This document shows, in pieces, positions 18,630-26,910 of a stretch of DNA of 64,000 nucleotides; position 1 is the first letter of the stretch; every line of letters begins with the position of its first letter. Source of the stretch: Bacteroides ndongoniae (GTDB taxonomy: Bacteria; Bacteroidota; Bacteroidia; Bacteroidales; Bacteroidaceae). The translations under genes and the position numbers were made by a program. The notes beneath the pieces are model-generated. The model saw nothing but the letters and a program-made list of their open reading frames with translations. It was not told the DNA's origin and searched no databases. The stretch is from contig NZ_FNVV01000014.1 in NCBI RefSeq assembly GCF_900108345.1, forward strand, positions 1,411,664 through 1,475,663. Reading direction: 5' to 3'.

Positions 18630-18810
18630 GGGAGCCTACAGACTTTTAGGTACAAAAAAAATGCCTAAAAGCAGACTTATTCGAAAACTGGAGGTTGGTG
18701 ACAGGAATATCTATGAGGAATATGTTTCTTATTGTTACTACAATGGTAAATCAGTTGCATCCATAAAAAGGCGTAGGCTCATAGAATTACATCTTCTATA
18801 TACCCCATAA
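18630..18810 (+). pseudogene. GH24 lysozyme, 3' part
   Basis: The C-terminal ~60 residues of the split lysozyme (GAYRLLGTKKMPKSRLIRK ... IELHLLYTP), in the frame that continues 14624-14976 once the RIT element is removed. Together they give ~177 residues, a normal length for this family. A GTG at 18628 could start a short product, but it lacks the catalytic glutamate. A terminator follows at 18822. Confidence 0.85.
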
Positions 18811-18821
18811 TGTAAAAAACA

Positions 18822-18865
18822 AATAGCCATACAAACTTCTAAAAAGTTCTATATGGCTATTTTGT
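18822..18865 (+). terminator. Terminator of the transfer operon
   Basis: AATAGCCATA pairs with TATGGCTATT, with an inner ACTTCTAAAAAGT extension, followed by TTTG. It lies 11 bp after the lysozyme stop, at the end of the tra operon, and faces the convergent RiPP operon. Confidence 0.7.
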
Positions 18866-18921
18866 ATTGAAGAAATTTGTTTCTTTATTTCTTCTCATCA
18901 GAATTTAAAAATAATCATATT

Positions 18922-19119
18922 TCAACGAAGTAAATGTTGCAATATGCTTTCTCCATTTGAATAAGGATACTGCAAACCTAAAAGTATCAACAATAGAATC
19001 AAAAACATAATTACGACTATTGATGTACCCCACCTTACAAAGAAAGGAGGTTTTTCCCCCAAAAGATTACGAACCTTTTCTGAACGTGAATCAATATTTT
19101 TCGAGAACTCATTATTCAT
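18922..19119 (-). CDS. 65-aa HlyD-anchor-like membrane protein of RiPP cluster
   Basis: A 65-residue protein: a hydrophilic N-terminus (SRSEKVRNLLGEKPPFFVRWG), one transmembrane helix (about 30-50) and a short tail (YPYSNGESILQHLLR). The first ~50 residues resemble the start of Bacteroidales HlyD-family membrane-fusion proteins (RSEEVQ-ILG-PP--I-RWG then a TM helix and KYPD), but the large periplasmic adaptor is missing. No continuation in other frames was seen before the convergent terminator. It is either a truncated adaptor or a dedicated mini-subunit of the exporter. It is last in the RiPP operon. Confidence 0.6.
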   Translation of the reverse strand: MNNEFSKNIDSRSEKVRNLLGEKPPFFVRWGTSIVVIMFLILLLILLGLQYPYSNGESILQHLLR

Positions 19120-19213
19120 TTAATTTTATTCTATATTTTTTGCGTGATTAAGATATACATATCACCAACCAGACAAATATAACTTTAATATTTTGTCATT
19201 ACTAATATGCATT

Positions 19214-21337
19214 TTATTTCATAATTGCTGATGCTGCTCCTGATTGTTCGCCGACCTCGTTCCCTCGTTTAACCTTTTTGCCATATCCGAATGTATAGGT
19301 AACCGACAAGTTTAGGCGCTGATGGAAATTGTTGCCCTCCACAAGCTGGGTTTCGGAATAAAGAGGTGTAGACAATAGATTCGTGGCACACAGCCAATCC
19401 TTCCGGAACAGATTCATTCCGCTAACACGAATGTTCCAGTTGGAATGACTCCATCCGGCTAAAACCTGATAGAAATCACGGTCTTTATAAATTACGCCCC
19501 GATTGCCCTGTACCGTAAGGCTTCGGGTCTGATAGGCTGCCTGAAAATAGAAGTTACCTAAATAATAAGTGGCAGAGGCATTACAGTAGAACGGGGACTG
19601 CGAAATGTCGAAAAGCCCTGTCATGCGATAGAAGGAGACCGAAGGAGAGGCCGCCAGTTGCAGTTTTCCATTGAGTAACCTGTAATTAAACGACAAACCT
19701 ATCTGTGTCCGGTTGTATGCTCCATCCGTTTCAAACGTACGCAGCAAAGCCTTACCTTCCTGATAAGGCTGGTAAACCGGCACATACAGGTCATATTCGC
19801 CGAAGTACTGCATAAATGCCGAAGCAGAGAATGCACTCGTCGGTATCCAGTTGTAGGACAGGTTGAAGGTCACCTGTCGGGAAAGTCCGATGGTGGGATT
19901 TCCCGTATAGTACATCAGTTCGTTCTGCTGAAGAACATTTGGCGTCTTTTCACTGGCCCCTGGATAGTTTGCCCCGAAATGGAAGAAAGTACGGAACGAG
20001 TGCTTTTGTGAGGGAGAGAAACCTGCAGACAAGTTCAGTAGCGGATAGACTTCCGCCACAGACTGATCATTAATCTGGTTCTTTTCCCATTGGAAGGCGG
20101 CATCGGCCCGGACGTTCCATTTGTCGTTTGAGAAATTATAACCCAGTGCGGCACCGGCGTACATATCTAAGAATTCATTATCGTAGGGCGAAGTACCGGA
20201 ATAGCTCACATCATTGGATGTCGATCCAAACCATGTCCGGAAGAAAGCACTCTGCTTGTCAGCTAACTTTTTGAATAAAGTAGCGCTTCCACGAAACTGC
20301 CAAACATTTTCTCTTGAAATGTTCGCGATACTGGAATTGCCAGGCAATGAGGTCTGATAAATATACGAATAATTCGTATGCCCATAATTCATGCCAGGCG
20401 ATACGCTAAGATGAAAATCCCGAGGAAGGATGAAATAATAATTACCCGACCAGACAAAATAACGGCTAGTGGATGGTTCATTCTTATAATAGGAATAATC
20501 CGTGTTTTGCTGAGGAACAAACGACAACATACCCTTTGTTTCCGACAATGGAGTCTGGTCAAAGTTGAAGCCGACGGTATTGGCTATTTGCATTTTATCT
20601 GTGTCATAGACGGCCCGGAACGTAACCGGATACTGGTTATACTTGAGATGGGCACCCTCTAATGTTTCGTTTCGAGTTATCTGATAGGCTTCTCCCGCTT
20701 CATTCTCCAGACTGTAAACTCCCGAAACGGAATTGCCCGAATGATTGATATTGTGATTGGAAGCCCCCACATACAAATCGTAGGTCATACGTTTATACAC
20801 AAACTTAGAATAAATCGAAGCCCGGCTTGAAAGTTTGCCTATCAGAAAGTTTTCATTCAATGTCGCCTTTGTATATCCACCGTATTCATATTTCTGTACA
20901 ATAAAATTAACCACATGCTCATTTCCTTGGAAGCGAGGATCCGATGGAAAGTCAAGATATTCCACTCGCCGTACGTCTGAAGTGGATATACCTTCCATTT
21001 CTTCTGCTGAAGCGAGAATATAGTTGATGTATATGGCTACACTCTGTCCACTTGGCGTAGTGACTGTATTGTCCATCATGTTTATGTTGATTTGAGGAAT
21101 AGCAAGTTGTTTCAAAAGGTCTATTGCATTTTGTGCGGAAGCTTTTTGATTTATTGTAGGAGTAAAAGTAGAAGAGGATGCATCTGTTCGATGCATCTGA
21201 GCTTTCACTACCACTTCCTTCAAGTCAATAGTTGATATACTATCGAGTGTTTGACTTATTCCTCTCAATGAGGGGAAGCATACAAAGCAAAATATAGAAA
21301 AAAAGACCTTTAAACTCATTTTAGAATAATTCTTCAT
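19214..21337 (-). CDS. Outer-membrane beta-barrel (TonB-receptor-like) of RiPP cluster
   Basis: A 707-residue outer-membrane protein. A signal peptide (residues 1-28) is followed by a plug-like segment (STIDLKEVVVKAQMHR ... QNAIDLLKQLAIPQI ... DVRRVEYLDFPSDPRFQGNEHVVNFIV), then a long barrel of alternating aromatic strands ending LNLSVTYTFGYGKKVKRG. It fits the outer-membrane beta-barrel/TonB-dependent-receptor-like families of Bacteroidales but lacks an N-terminal carboxypeptidase-like domain. Its place 13 bp after the ABC exporter suggests it carries the mature peptide across the outer membrane, or acts as receptor; both are inferences. Confidence 0.75.
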   Translation of the reverse strand: MKNYSKMSLKVFFSIFCFVCFPSLRGISQTLDSISTIDLKEVVVKAQMHRTDASSSTFTPTINQKASAQNAIDLLKQLAIPQININMMDNTVTTPSGQSVAIYINYILASAEEMEGISTSDVRRVEYLDFPSDPRFQGNEHVVNFIVQKYEYGGYTKATLNENFLIGKLSSRASIYSKFVYKRMTYDLYVGASNHNINHSGNSVSGVYSLENEAGEAYQITRNETLEGAHLKYNQYPVTFRAVYDTDKMQIANTVGFNFDQTPLSETKGMLSFVPQQNTDYSYYKNEPSTSRYFVWSGNYYFILPRDFHLSVSPGMNYGHTNYSYIYQTSLPGNSSIANISRENVWQFRGSATLFKKLADKQSAFFRTWFGSTSNDVSYSGTSPYDNEFLDMYAGAALGYNFSNDKWNVRADAAFQWEKNQINDQSVAEVYPLLNLSAGFSPSQKHSFRTFFHFGANYPGASEKTPNVLQQNELMYYTGNPTIGLSRQVTFNLSYNWIPTSAFSASAFMQYFGEYDLYVPVYQPYQEGKALLRTFETDGAYNRTQIGLSFNYRLLNGKLQLAASPSVSFYRMTGLFDISQSPFYCNASATYYLGNFYFQAAYQTRSLTVQGNRGVIYKDRDFYQVLAGWSHSNWNIRVSGMNLFRKDWLCATNLLSTPLYSETQLVEGNNFHQRLNLSVTYTFGYGKKVKRGNEVGEQSGAASAIMK

Positions 21338-21350
21338 ATTTATTGCAATT

Positions 21351-23570
21351 TTAGTTACTACCTAATTCCAATTGATTTTTAATTAGATTATAATAGACAC
21401 CTCTGATATTAATTAAAGACGTATGAGTACCTATTTCTACAACCTTACCCTCATCAAGAACTATTATTTGATCAGCATTTTTAACTGTTGAAAGACGATG
21501 TGCCACAACTATTACTGTTTTTCCTCTATAAAAATCTGAAAGTCGCTCCACTATTAATTTTTCATTTTTTGCATCAAGAGCATTTGTGGCTTCATCGAGA
21601 AAGATAAAATCTGGATTTTTATATACTGCACGCGCGATTAAAATTCTTTGCTTTTGCCCTTGACTTAAACCAATCCCATCTCGTCCAATTAGTGTCTCAT
21701 ATTTTAAAGGCAAACTTATTACATAATCATGTATATTGGCTATTTTAGCAGCCCATTCCAATTGCTCCCAATCTATATCACCATCACCTATTGCTATATT
21801 TCTAGCAATAGATTCGGAGAAAATCACTCCATCCTGTAATACAACACCACAATGGCGCCTCCACCATTTAAGATTATATTCATTTATATCGTGACCAGCG
21901 ATTAAAATACTACCTGACATAACCTTATAATAGCCAAGCATGAGCTTTATTAAAGTAGTTTTACCACTTCCAGATGCCCCAACAATTGCCGTAACCTTCC
22001 CTGCGGGAATTTCAAAAGAAACTCCTTCCAGAGTTTTCTTCATCGCATATTGATCATACTTAAAATCTATATTACTTATTCTTATTGATTTCTCAGAATC
22101 GAAACCTTTTCTTTTATTATCACTTGTTTCTTCCTCATTCCCTTCATGTATTTCATTGATACGTTCAAGAGAAATCTTAACATCCTGAAGAGAATAAATG
22201 AAAGACATAAATTGTTCTACTGGGGAATTTAGTTGCCCTATTATATACTGTACTGCAAGCATTGCACCAAGAGTCATTTGACCGTTTATTACAGCAGTAG
22301 CTGCAAGTACGGTAATAGTTATATTTTTTACTTCATTGATAAAAATAGATCCTGCCTCTTGCGTTTGCTGTAACTTCAATGATTTCATTTGCACTGAAAA
22401 TATATCAGCCTGCACATCTTCCCATTCCCACCTACGACGCTGTTCACAATCTTGCAACTTTATTTCTTGCATGGAAGTAATCAATTGATACGTCTTATTC
22501 TGGTTTTTGGCTTGTTGCTCAAACAATTCATAATCTATTATTTTTCGTTTGTGCAAAAACTTTGTTATCCATAAACCGTATATTACGCTACCAATAGTAA
22601 AAATATAAAAAATTGTTTGATTGTAAATCAACAGAACAACACCAAAAACAATAAAGCTGAGAAATGTAAAGATAACTCCAAGAACTTGATTTGTCAAAAA
22701 AGATTGTACACGAGAGTGATCATTTATACGTTGCAATAAATCTCCCATTAGTTTGGTATCAAAAAAAGCCATTGGAAGTTTAAGTAATTTAATAAAGAAA
22801 TCACTTACCAAAGAAATATTAATTCGCATTGAGATGTACAAGACTAACCATCTTCTAATAAAATCAGTTATGGTCTTGCCAATTACAATTATCAACTCAC
22901 CAATTAATACAAGCCAAATAAAACTAACATCATTATGTTTTATTCCAATGTCTACAATTGCTTGAGTCAAAAAAGGCATTATTAATTGTAGAATACAGCC
23001 CAATATTAATCCTAAAAGAATCTGAAACAAGTATTTTTTATATTCTTTAACATACTTGTTTAGAAACCTCAAAGAATGGACTTCTGACACATTAGTTTCC
23101 ATATGCATTTTAAACTCGGGCTCAGGCTCAAAAAACATAGCAACACCTTTATTCTCGTTTTTTCCTGTTTGATTAAGCCAATGAGCACAAAACTCATTTA
23201 AGGAAAGTTTTACTTTACCTTTTGCCGGGTCAGACAAATAAAATGTATTACATTTTTTAACTTTATATAATACAACAAAATGATTTTGGGACCAATGCAA
23301 AATACATGGTAATGGAGCACGCATCAACTCTTCTAGGCTTATCAATCCCGTTATATTATCCAATCCGATTTGTTTTGCTGCTTTAGATATAGAAAGCATA
23401 GAAACACCTTCCTTTGTAGGAAAGCATTTTTTTGACAGAAAATCTAACGAATATGAACGACCGTAATATGAACTAATCATACTCAAACATGCGACACCAC
23501 ACTGCATGCTATCTTTCTGCAAAATAATAGGAAAACACTTTCCAAAAAGTCTATGAATAACACGGAGCAT
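21351..23570 (-). CDS. Peptidase-containing ABC exporter (C39, bacteriocin type)
   Basis: A 739-residue PCAT that should cut the precursor after its Gly-Gly site and export the core. The N-terminal C39 domain has Cys24 (QCGVACLSM), His97 (QNHFVV) and Asp114 (LSDPAKG). Six membrane helices lie between ~170 and 450. The ATPase domain has Walker A (GASGSGKTTLIKLMLG), signature LSQGQKQR, Walker B (FIFLDEATNALD) and the H-loop (VAHRLSTVKNAD). All catalytic residues are intact. It lies between the maturase and the barrel gene in the RiPP operon. Confidence 0.93.
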   Translation of the reverse strand: MLRVIHRLFGKCFPIILQKDSMQCGVACLSMISSYYGRSYSLDFLSKKCFPTKEGVSMLSISKAAKQIGLDNITGLISLEELMRAPLPCILHWSQNHFVVLYKVKKCNTFYLSDPAKGKVKLSLNEFCAHWLNQTGKNENKGVAMFFEPEPEFKMHMETNVSEVHSLRFLNKYVKEYKKYLFQILLGLILGCILQLIMPFLTQAIVDIGIKHNDVSFIWLVLIGELIIVIGKTITDFIRRWLVLYISMRINISLVSDFFIKLLKLPMAFFDTKLMGDLLQRINDHSRVQSFLTNQVLGVIFTFLSFIVFGVVLLIYNQTIFYIFTIGSVIYGLWITKFLHKRKIIDYELFEQQAKNQNKTYQLITSMQEIKLQDCEQRRRWEWEDVQADIFSVQMKSLKLQQTQEAGSIFINEVKNITITVLAATAVINGQMTLGAMLAVQYIIGQLNSPVEQFMSFIYSLQDVKISLERINEIHEGNEEETSDNKRKGFDSEKSIRISNIDFKYDQYAMKKTLEGVSFEIPAGKVTAIVGASGSGKTTLIKLMLGYYKVMSGSILIAGHDINEYNLKWWRRHCGVVLQDGVIFSESIARNIAIGDGDIDWEQLEWAAKIANIHDYVISLPLKYETLIGRDGIGLSQGQKQRILIARAVYKNPDFIFLDEATNALDAKNEKLIVERLSDFYRGKTVIVVAHRLSTVKNADQIIVLDEGKVVEIGTHTSLINIRGVYYNLIKNQLELGSN

Positions 23571-23620
23571 AACAAATTATAAATAATGGTAATGAAAGAA
23601 TAGATTATCTCCTGACATTG

Positions 23621-24900
23621 TTATGACTTCGCACGTTTAATCATAGCAATTACAATTGAATCAACACCTTTTATTAAATTTTCCTTTTGACAATCCAACC
23701 TATTTTTTTCAACACATTTCTGAATACAGTTTCCTCTGCATACTGGAAGGACTTCACATTCTCTACACTTTTCATTTTCAAAAAAGAATTACAATAATAT
23801 CTTAAAATATTATCATTCGAAATAAAAGCCCCATCATCTGATATATTCCCAATATAATTTACTGAATCTTTCTTAAAATCCCTTGCGGTACATTTATATA
23901 CTTCCAATCCTGGTATTATTGTATAATGTAACATATTTTCAACATAACATATATTGGGGGTTGTTGGGAGTATAGTAAATGATGGAACAGAAAAACCTGC
24001 TTCATAAAAATGGGCTGTAATTTCCGTTACTCGTTTAGAAAGTTTTTTTAAGGTATCTATTTCTTGCCAAATCGGTTGAAAATTGACATGTATTTTACCT
24101 CTTACTTCCATAGAAAAAGAATCGATTATTGACATAATTGATTCAATATTTTCCGGCGTACAATTAATCCTTAATGTTAAATCAAGATTAGACAAACAAT
24201 TAATTAACATGGATATATTATTTACAATGCAATCGTAAGAATCAGGAAATTTCTTTGAAAATCTTGTTTTATTATGAAACTCCTTACCACCATCTAACGT
24301 AATCTGAAACTTTTTAAGGTCAATACGATCCATGTCTGCAATTTGTTTTTCTGAAATGAGAGCGCCATTTGTTGTTATCATGTTATAGAATACAACTCCT
24401 TTCTTCTCACATAACTGTTTAATTTCTAATGAAAGAGGAACAATTATATCATTAAACTTAAGCATTGGCTCACCCCCAAACCAATCCAAAGTTAGACTAT
24501 TTAAGTGATTATTATTCAAAAGATTTTCTGCATATTTCAGTAAAATCTCGCAATCTTTTTCTGATAGGTTCTTTGCCGTATGTTCTTCATAACAATACCA
24601 ACATCTAAAATTACAATTCAACGTTGGAAGAATTGTTAGACGAGCATTTCTATTTCCATATTTAATAATTCTTTGCAGACGTACAATTTGTAAATATTCG
24701 TCTATAGAATCATCACAGATAAACTTATTCTTCTCCAAAACGTCCAAAGATACCGCATCAAAATCAGAAAAAGAATTATTCCTAAGCTTATCACCAAGCT
24801 CTATATTTCCAAGACATATTAATGCTCTTGACAACAAATTATAAACATAAAGTTCATCATCAACAATTATATATCGATTATATCTACTAGACTTTTTCAT
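23621..24900 (-). pseudogene. Radical SAM/SPASM peptide maturase, frameshifted in SPASM domain
   Basis: A peptide-modifying radical SAM enzyme. The cluster motif LNCNFRCWYC has Cys96, Cys100 and Cys103, followed by GGEPML and the usual barrel motifs. The annotated frame (408 aa, ending 23674) loses the C-terminal cysteines. Restoring one base in a T6 run (A6 at 23780-23785 on the plus strand) gives CRECEVLPVCRGNCIQKC and an in-frame stop at 23621, a full SPASM auxiliary-cluster domain. The lesion is either a 1-base deletion, a sequencing slip in a homopolymer, or slippage-controlled expression. The start is 16 nt after the hairpin behind the precursor gene. Confidence 0.85.
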
Positions 24901-24916
24901 CCTTTTGTTAATTTAT

Positions 24917-24952
24917 TTTATGTATGGGCTTAAGAATAAACCCATACATAAA
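24917..24952 (-). promoter_or_regulatory. Processing/attenuation hairpin between precursor and maturase
   Basis: A perfect 12-bp stem (TTTATGTATGGG with CCCATACATAAA, 12-nt loop) lies 13 bp after the precursor stop and 16 bp before the maturase start. No U-run follows on the minus strand. Such intercistronic hairpins commonly stabilise or partly attenuate the mRNA so that precursor is made in excess over its enzymes. Confidence 0.65.
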
Positions 24953-24965
24953 AACATTTTGCACT

Positions 24966-25175
24966 TTAACAGTTACAGCCACAACTACAACCACAGTTGC
25001 ATCCACTTGCCATTTGCATTGAAGCAATGCTACTGTTAGAATTCGAATTGCTATTCGAATTTGAGTTAGAATTAGACAATTCCAGATGCTCCAGTTTGTC
25101 ATTAATACCACCCTTCAATTGCTGGAGAGAAGATTCGTCCAACAATGCTGCGCTTGAAAAAATAGCTATTTTCAT
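24966..25175 (-). CDS. RiPP precursor peptide with (SN)7 tract and six-Cys tail
   Basis: A 69-residue precursor. The leader contains LLDESSLQQLKGG (residues 11-23), a double-glycine site of the kind found in GG-leader Bacteroidales peptides and matched by the C39 exporter. The 46-residue core has seven Ser-Asn repeats at 34-47, a linker SSIASMQMASG (48-58) and the tail CNCGCSCGCNC (59-69) with Cys at every second position. Serine codons in the repeats vary (tct, tca, tcg, agc), arguing for selection on the protein. Asn and Cys tracts share a two-residue period, suggesting thioether bridging by the neighbouring maturase (inference). It is the first gene of the operon. Confidence 0.85.
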   Translation of the reverse strand: MKIAIFSSAALLDESSLQQLKGGINDKLEHLELSNSNSNSNSNSNSNSSIASMQMASGCNCGCSCGCNC

Positions 25176-25640
25176 ACTATTTGTATTGTGAGGTATTAGG
25201 TCGGTGCCCCTTCCACCTCTTTTTAATAAAAGTTACGAATTTCTACGCACCGGTAAAAAAACGTTTGATAGCATTCTGAATAAAAGTTACAGTATATTCA
25301 TGTTTTCATAAAGCAACAACCTTTCGGGCCCTAATGTAGTATTTTTTTGGGAAATCCTCAAAGAATCTGAAGAAAATTGCTATTATAAAGCTATAATTCG
25401 GTGTCACCCGAAAATTGATATATCAAAAAACTTATTTATAGTGTGACATCAAAAATAAACTATCCATTTTCTTACAGATTCAATAATGAGGCATTCATCA
25501 TGTCTTAATCCTAATTAAATTCACCTATTAAGCTTTTAATTTATGAACTTCTATAAATATTTCACGTATAAGATTCTATAGAAAATATAAATATTAAATG
25601 ACTCACAAATATATCAAAGAATTATTTTAAGTCTAACAAA
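25176..25640. promoter_or_regulatory. 465-bp gene-free promoter region of RiPP operon
   Basis: AT-rich region with no credible gene. A nested hairpin sits just upstream of the precursor start on the minus strand (GAGGT paired with ACCTC around GGTG/CACC, ~25190-25222). A 12-bp direct repeat is listed separately. No perfect TAnnTTTG box was found facing the precursor. The remainder up to the 107-aa gene shows nothing I can interpret. Confidence 0.5.
25225..25290 (-). repeat. 12-bp direct repeat upstream of RiPP precursor
   Basis: AATAAAAGTTAC occurs at 25225-25236 and again at 25279-25290, 54 bp apart (about five helical turns), 50-115 bp upstream of the precursor start. This is the spacing expected of a regulator-binding pair for the RiPP promoter. 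Confidence 0.5.
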
Positions 25641-25964
25641 TCATACGACACCTTCATCAATATTTAGTTCGATATACCAGTCAATAACCTCTCCCAGTTT
25701 ATCAAAACAAACTTCATCACTAATGCACCTAGTTCCTTCCTCATTCTGAAGATACACCTCATAATAATCTGAACTGTTCAGACAAATCAAAACATACCCC
25801 TGAAAGAGACATCCGTTGACACGGAACTTCAATCCAGGCAAATCCTTATATACCGTTGCCATAAATTCATGAATACCCCATGACAAAAGGACTGCTGTGT
25901 CGGTCATTGTTACCAGCTGTTCGCGGATAGTCTCAGCTATACGCATAACATAATCTTTATCCAT
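25641..25964 (-). CDS. Hypothetical protein (107 aa)
   Basis: A small acidic cytoplasmic protein of mixed helix and strand (RVNGCLFQGYVLICLNSSDYYEVYLQNEEG) ending in an acidic helix (ELNIDEGVV). No signal peptide, metal site or catalytic motif is visible. It is third in a group of small minus-strand genes (26554, 26268, 25964) that share one leader, and its codon use resembles the backbone rather than the AT-rich cargo. I do not recognise it beyond the impression of an accessory protein of Bacteroidales mobile elements. Confidence 0.65.
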   Translation of the reverse strand: MDKDYVMRIAETIREQLVTMTDTAVLLSWGIHEFMATVYKDLPGLKFRVNGCLFQGYVLICLNSSDYYEVYLQNEEGTRCISDEVCFDKLGEVIDWYIELNIDEGVV

Positions 25965-26004
25965 AATGCTAAAGTATTTAATGATTACATACTAATTATT
26001 CAAA

Positions 26005-26268
26005 CTACCCACGGTTATCTTTCTTCAGCTCTTCGATAAACTGCTCCTCGGGTAAAGCAAGAGTTTCCGCATCAGTAAAGAAAAAAATCTCGTCATAAAT
26101 ATATTCGGCTTCCTTATTGGCAAAGCCTTCATTTTCATCTTCAATGCTACCTGGTTGGATGACATCCAACAAAGCGGTAGGTGCGATAACAAGTTCTTCA
26201 CCATCGTTGGCTTGAACAATACGACATACATAAGTGCTGCCGTCAAAATGATATTCCTTTGTTTTCAT
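26005..26268 (-). CDS. Hypothetical acidic protein (87 aa)
   Basis: An 87-residue acidic protein. The N-terminal half reads like a small beta unit (YHFDGSTYVCRIVQANDGEELVIAP) and the C-terminal half is an acidic helix (EEQFIEELKKDNRG). It starts 7 bp after the 92-aa gene and is therefore probably translated from the same message. No family is recognised. Small acidic proteins near anti-restriction genes can be DNA mimics, but nothing here proves that. Confidence 0.6.
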   Translation of the reverse strand: MKTKEYHFDGSTYVCRIVQANDGEELVIAPTALLDVIQPGSIEDENEGFANKEAEYIYDEIFFFTDAETLALPEEQFIEELKKDNRG

Positions 26269-26275
26269 AATTCAA

Positions 26276-26554
26276 TTATTTAAGCGGTATGTTACGTCCA
26301 TGTTTATTGAGGTATTCCATCAAACATTTCGCTTCCTCATGCGAAGCCATGTTACGGTCATCGTAGTAACGAGTATCATCTGCCATAACCTTGATACATT
26401 CCCTAATCAGTCTGTACAGGCATTGTTGCAGCGTAGGATGCATTGTAGGGATTGCAGCCGCAAAGCGTTTCGGATTGAAAGAAAAACTGTTCACCGCCAT
26501 TTCCCAATCCTTGGCAAGGCGGAACTCTTTAGACTCCTGAATGTTTTTGTCCAT
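26276..26554 (-). CDS. Hypothetical helical protein (92 aa)
   Basis: A 92-residue helical protein (FSFNPKRFAAAIPTMHPTLQQCLYRLIRECIKVMADDTRYYDDRN) without signal or membrane segment. The start follows the shared stem-loop/AGGGAAA leader by 37 nt, and the two downstream genes are packed tightly behind it, so it heads a three-gene transcript. The function is unknown to me. Confidence 0.65.
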   Translation of the reverse strand: MDKNIQESKEFRLAKDWEMAVNSFSFNPKRFAAAIPTMHPTLQQCLYRLIRECIKVMADDTRYYDDRNMASHEEAKCLMEYLNKHGRNIPLK

Positions 26555-26786
26555 AGTTGATTCTATTATTAAATTGAAAACTCGTTTATTTTTTCCCTCA
26601 GTTCGGCTTCCTTATTACCGGAGCCGCTTCGGGTTTTATGGTGCGAGAAATGTCTGCCGTAAAAGCCTATTCCGACGTTTTTTCTTGGTAAAATACTCTT
26701 GTTCAGGCAAGGAAGATTTTATCAAGAAATTCATTTCAAAACGTGAGGAGCAGGCGCGGCTGACTAAATTTGCACCTGATAAAACC
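26555..26786 (-). promoter_or_regulatory. Leader copy 1: structured core plus stem-loop/AGGGAAA box
   Basis: On the minus strand the stem CGGCT...AGCCG (26604-26626) is followed 5 nt later by AGGGAAA (26592-26598), 37 nt before the start of the 92-aa gene. Further upstream a 155-nt core (26632-26786) is closed by GGTTTTAT-GGTGC pairing with GCACC-ATAAAACC and contains an AATCTTCC...GTATTTT hairpin. The core is closely related to leader copy 2 at 29257-29408. Confidence 0.7.
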
Positions 26787-26910
26787 AATGCGGTGACAAA
26801 GGAAGGGCGAAAGGAAAACTCGACATCCAGTAACTTCTGTATAAAAGGGAAAATATAAAGGGACAAGGGTGGCGGCGGGGCAATGTGACGGATGGTGTAT
26901 AACCGGAGAA

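Noticed and set aside
19214..21337. RiPP-cluster barrel as SusC-type nutrient receptor
   Set aside because: No SusD partner, too short for SusC and no carboxypeptidase-like N-domain; context is peptide export.
25027..25075. (SN)7 codons considered as microsatellite slippage
   Set aside because: Serine codons vary (tct, tca, tcg, agc) and Asn codons alternate, so the DNA is not a simple repeat.
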